A program made the translations under genes and the position numbers. This document shows positions 6,473 to 8,508 of a stretch of DNA of 8,508 nt, piece by piece. A model generated the notes under the pieces. It was not told the origin of the DNA and searched no databases. It saw only the letters and a program-made list of their open reading frames with translations. This DNA comes from Candidatus Heimdallarchaeota archaeon (GTDB lineage: Archaea > Asgardarchaeota > Heimdallarchaeia > Heimdallarchaeales > Heimdallarchaeaceae): assembly GCA_016839875.1 (NCBI GenBank), contig JAEOTK010000327.1, forward strand, positions 1 through 8,508, read 5' to 3'. The stretch's first letter is position 1. Each line of letters opens with the position of its first letter.

Positions 6473-7512
6473 AGTTTTGTTTGTGCTATTTGTTCGAATC
6501 CTAATGCATTTGACATTACTGAGTCTTCAGGCATTAGAACTTCATCTTGTTTTTTGACTATGTTTGCTTCAAAGAAAGCATCTCTCAAATAATCTCCAAA
6601 AACATATGCTCCACCACCAGTGATTATCACCTTTTCAATCCATGCATCAGGAGGGAGATTATTTAACAATCTATTGCTCTCATCAACAATAACATCTGCT
6701 ATTGATGTTACAGCTTGTTCCATAGCTGGAGCAATGTTTAGAGCTTTTCCACCAACAAGAATATTAGATTTACCTTGTTCTATTGCGGCCATTAAGTCAA
6801 AAGGTCTTACGATTTTTCCTGACTTTTCTTGAATGGCTCGGGAAAGAGCATTAGTAAGACTATCTACAGCTTCTTCTAGAGAACCAGATGCAGCTCTCAT
6901 CATGTTTCCTTTATACATGCATAGAATATCTGTAGTTCCATGTCCAATATCGACAATGATTGAATCAACAGCTGTTTGAACACCGCTGGTTTTCAAAGTA
7001 TGCCAATAAGTACCATATGGTTCAGGAGCAATGAAAACCTGTTCAACAAGTATTTTCATCTGTTTTGATTCACCAGTTGAATCATTTCTAACCTTTATTT
7101 CATGGGTTCCTTTTAATCCTCGACTTAGAAGCTTGCTTTCCTCAGTACCGGTTGCAATTGGCACACCTGTTGCAATTACGAATTGTTCGTAATTAGATTT
7201 CATAATTAAACTAAGAATTGCTTTTAATGCAAGTAAGCTATTTTCAATGGATTTCATTTTACCTTCAGAAGCTAAAGGTTTTCTGATTTCACTTTGAAGT
7301 CTAGCTAATTCCCCAATATATACGTCCTGACCCCTTGAATCCTCGATAATAAGATTGTTTAACCAACTTTTATCTGAAGACATTCCAGTCCATCCTGGAT
7401 TTGGATTTCCTATAACAGAAGGGATCCTATATTTCAAATCATCACAAGTAAGTTTGATTGTACTTGTCCCAAGATCTATTCCTACAGCATTTGTCATTGG
7501 CGCGATAGGCAT
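6463..7512 (-). CDS. Actin-like ATPase of the Ta0583/ParM type
   Basis: A 349-residue actin-superfamily protein. Nucleotide-binding signatures are in the expected order: phosphate-1 VGIDLGTSTIKL (10-21, Asp13), phosphate-2 IIVDIGHGTTDIL (185-197, Asp188 and Asp195) and adenosine motif VIITGGGA (295-302). Other stretches (VIATGVP at 112-118, RPFDL at 236-240, PEDSVMSNALGF at 328-339) correspond, from memory, to Thermoplasma Ta0583, a single-gene archaeal actin relative close to bacterial ParM. It should bind ATP and may form filaments in the cytosol. No parR-like gene or centromere-like repeats are adjacent, so a plasmid-segregation role is not supported, and cell-shape or other roles are open. 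Hsp70-type and MreB-type proteins are less likely given the length and these motifs. The ATG at 7512 has GGTGA seven bases upstream; Met6 (7497) lacks such a site. It converges on pssA and diverges from the 7847 gene. Confidence 0.85.
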   Translation of the reverse strand: MPIAPMTNAVGIDLGTSTIKLTCDDLKYRIPSVIGNPNPGWTGMSSDKSWLNNLIIEDSRGQDVYIGELARLQSEIRKPLASEGKMKSIENSLLALKAILSLIMKSNYEQFVIATGVPIATGTEESKLLSRGLKGTHEIKVRNDSTGESKQMKILVEQVFIAPEPYGTYWHTLKTSGVQTAVDSIIVDIGHGTTDILCMYKGNMMRAASGSLEEAVDSLTNALSRAIQEKSGKIVRPFDLMAAIEQGKSNILVGGKALNIAPAMEQAVTSIADVIVDESNRLLNNLPPDAWIEKVIITGGGAYVFGDYLRDAFFEANIVKKQDEVLMPEDSVMSNALGFEQIAQTKLKK

Positions 7513-7519
7513 TGTTATT

Positions 7520-7524
7520 TCACC
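7520..7524 (-). promoter_or_regulatory. Ribosome-binding site for the actin-like gene
   Basis: On the minus strand GGTGA lies seven bases before the ATG at 7512. It matches the core of the archaeal 16S anti-Shine-Dalgarno complement (GGAGGTGAT). It fixes the start at 7512 and is unusual here, because the other genes with clear starts lack such a site. Confidence 0.55.
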
Positions 7525-7548
7525 ACGATTATTTACAATTGTTTTTGT

Positions 7549-7556
7549 TATATAAA
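7549..7556 (-). promoter_or_regulatory. TATA box for the actin-like gene
   Basis: TTTATATA on the minus strand is centred about 40 bases before the ATG at 7512. A start site 25 bases downstream would fall near 7527, giving a leader of about 15 bases that just includes the GGTGA at 7524-7520. Spacing and leader are therefore mutually consistent. Confidence 0.55.
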
Positions 7557-7776
7557 CTGTTTGTCTTATTCGAAAAGGATAGAGAAAAAATTCAAAATAG
7601 AATCATTCTAATTATTAAATTATTGGTTTCACGTTTAACATGAAATGTAACGAGTGATAGCTAGCAGTTTTTTAACGCTTTTTTCCAATTATTCAACTCA
7701 ATTAAATGTCAGACAAATATACTTTTAGGTCGCTAGAACATCGTATACTTGAAAATAAGCAAGGTTGTAAAAAAAG

Positions 7777-7785
7777 TTTATAAAT
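7777..7785 (+). promoter_or_regulatory. TATA box for the 180-residue unknown gene
   Basis: TTTATAAAT follows an A-run and is the best TATA match in this region. A start site about 25 bases downstream would lie near 7806. The in-frame ATG codons at 7784 and 7790 would then be upstream of the transcript, which argues for a later start codon. Confidence 0.5.
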
Positions 7786-7846
7786 GCATATGCTATGTTA
7801 CAACCACACATCCAAGGTGATTCCTTTGGGTTTCTTTGAGCAAAAA

Positions 7847-8389
7847 ATGGACGAACTAGAGGTGAGGGCTCAGATTGACCGTGTTCTACGGCAGTCATCT
7901 AACCTATTTACCATTGGTAATGGTAAGAGGGTTCGGCTAAATGAAGCTATAAGAGTAAGGGAATTTACTGCAGTTTTAGGATTGATAATAGCTTATAGTG
8001 CTGGAACATTCATGAGTATTGATCGTTTCAGATTAGATGGAGTACATCCTGTACGATATAAAAGAATTATAAATCGATTAAACTGCTATAGTGGTCAAGT
8101 AAGCAGCGCCTTAATGCTTGAGCTTCTGAGACTTAGGGATGACACAAAACTAAGTAAATATGATTTAATTCAAGAAGTTCAAGATAAGTACTTTACACAA
8201 AAGCCAATCGGAACAAGAGATATAACAGAATCACTTAACCGTATGTTAAGAAAAACTATGGATGAATTCTTCAGATTTGAAGATAGATATTTCAGAAGAA
8301 GTGATTTTGAATTAAGATTGGTTGAAATTCCTAGAAATACTCCTTACGAACTCGCTAAAATTAGTTTAGATAACGTAATTCAATTCTAG
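7847..8389 (+). CDS. Unrecognised 180-residue protein
   Basis: I do not recognise this family. From the ATG at 7847 it has 180 residues, with no signal peptide. There is one weakly hydrophobic helix (about 40-56, FTAVLGLIIAYSAG), which reads more like a buried helix than a membrane span. The rest is charged and mostly helical in appearance. Residues 57-98 carry many Arg and Lys (DRFRLDGVHPVRYKRIINRL), and 101-150 contain alternating charged helices ending in FRFEDRYFRR. A nucleic-acid-binding or protein-binding role is possible but is inference. The frame extends upstream to ATG 7784 and 7790, which overlap or abut the TATA box. A TTG at 7826 lies five bases after GGTGA (7816-7820) and is a rival start adding seven residues. 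The 7847 ATG is the conservative choice. The gene stands alone, with a terminator-like repeat downstream. Confidence 0.65.
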   Translation: MDELEVRAQIDRVLRQSSNLFTIGNGKRVRLNEAIRVREFTAVLGLIIAYSAGTFMSIDRFRLDGVHPVRYKRIINRLNCYSGQVSSALMLELLRLRDDTKLSKYDLIQEVQDKYFTQKPIGTRDITESLNRMLRKTMDEFFRFEDRYFRRSDFELRLVEIPRNTPYELAKISLDNVIQF

Positions 8390-8444
8390 AGCCTAATAAT
8401 CCTAAGAAGACTTTTTTCTATCACTTTTTGCACTTTACAACCTA

Positions 8445-8480
8445 AATTCATTCTAATTATTACAATGAATTCTTTTTTTT
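8445..8480 (+). terminator. Inverted repeat and T-tract after the unknown gene
   Basis: AATTCATT (8445-8452) and AATGAATT (8464-8471) form a perfect eight-base inverted repeat with an 11-base loop, followed by C and eight T residues (8473-8480). It resembles an intrinsic terminator 55 bases after the stop at 8389. The stem is AT-rich and weak. Two further T-rich runs lie at about 8411-8417 and 8424-8429 and could stop transcription earlier. Confidence 0.5.
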
Positions 8481-8508
8481 AAAGAGATCAATTAGATGTT
8501 TTGAACGA

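Larger units (their letters stand above)
7513..7846. other. 334-base divergent intergenic region
   Basis: This is the longest stretch without a gene. Its left end holds the promoter and ribosome-binding site of the actin-like gene (7520-7556), its right end the TATA element of the next gene (7777-7785). Between them (about 7560-7770) I see AT-rich DNA with T-runs (7669-7684), a GCTAGC palindrome (about 7661-7666), a second TATA-like ATATACTTTT (about 7719-7728) and short imperfect inverted repeats such as TTTCA/TGAAA (about 7627-7645). No tRNA, box C/D RNA, iterons or long repeats were recognised. A small RNA cannot be excluded. Confidence 0.5.

Noticed and set aside
7621..7740. Box C/D guide RNA or other small RNA in the intergenic spacer
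   Set aside because: A GTGATAG resembles a box C, but no properly spaced box D was found on that strand and the other strand lacks a matching box C. No stable stem structure was seen.
6463..7846. Plasmid-type parM partition locus
   Set aside because: No parR-like gene follows the actin-like gene and the adjacent 334-base spacer has no iterated centromere-like repeats. The flanking genes are ordinary metabolic ones.

Overview
The window is AT-rich and reads as archaeal chromosome. TATA-box-like elements sit about 25 bases upstream of several ATG codons, which fits leaderless transcripts. One gene instead has a GGTGA ribosome-binding site. The gene content includes a Ta0583-type archaeal actin homologue, an archaeal-type short phosphatidylserine decarboxylase with its serine synthase partner, and a surface subtilase with a C-terminal membrane anchor. 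An Asgard or related archaeon is plausible from this mix, but the sequence alone does not prove it. No rRNA, tRNA, CRISPR array, transposase or phage gene was seen.

Layout, left to right. Bases 3-125 hold the last 40 codons of an unidentified plus-strand gene, followed by a T-rich stop signal. A small polytopic membrane protein of the DUF2085 type (227-922, +) converges on a PhzF-family isomerase (928-1773, -), with five bases between their stop codons. The PhzF gene and a large secreted, membrane-anchored subtilase (1884-4868, +) diverge from a shared 110-base promoter region. The subtilase ends in a stop-codon-containing hairpin plus T-tract. Next comes a two-gene lipid operon with no spacer, psd then pssA (4984-6462, +). 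It converges on an actin-like ATPase (6463-7512, -) with the two stop codons directly abutting. A 334-base region with divergent promoters then leads to an unrecognised 180-residue protein (7847-8389, +), which is followed by an inverted repeat with a T-tract.

How the genes relate. The only clear pathway is lipid head-group synthesis: PssA would make the serine phospholipid from a CDP-activated lipid (CDP-archaeol in an archaeon), and Psd would decarboxylate it to the ethanolamine lipid. The subtilase, with catalytic triad Asp158/His200/Ser367, acts outside the cell and is tethered by a C-terminal helix. The domains after its catalytic unit resemble, from memory, the order seen in eukaryotic site-1 protease (MBTPS1). 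That is the observation here most deserving a second look. The actin homologue has no recognisable segregation partner, and its role is open. The remaining genes look like independent single-gene transcription units.
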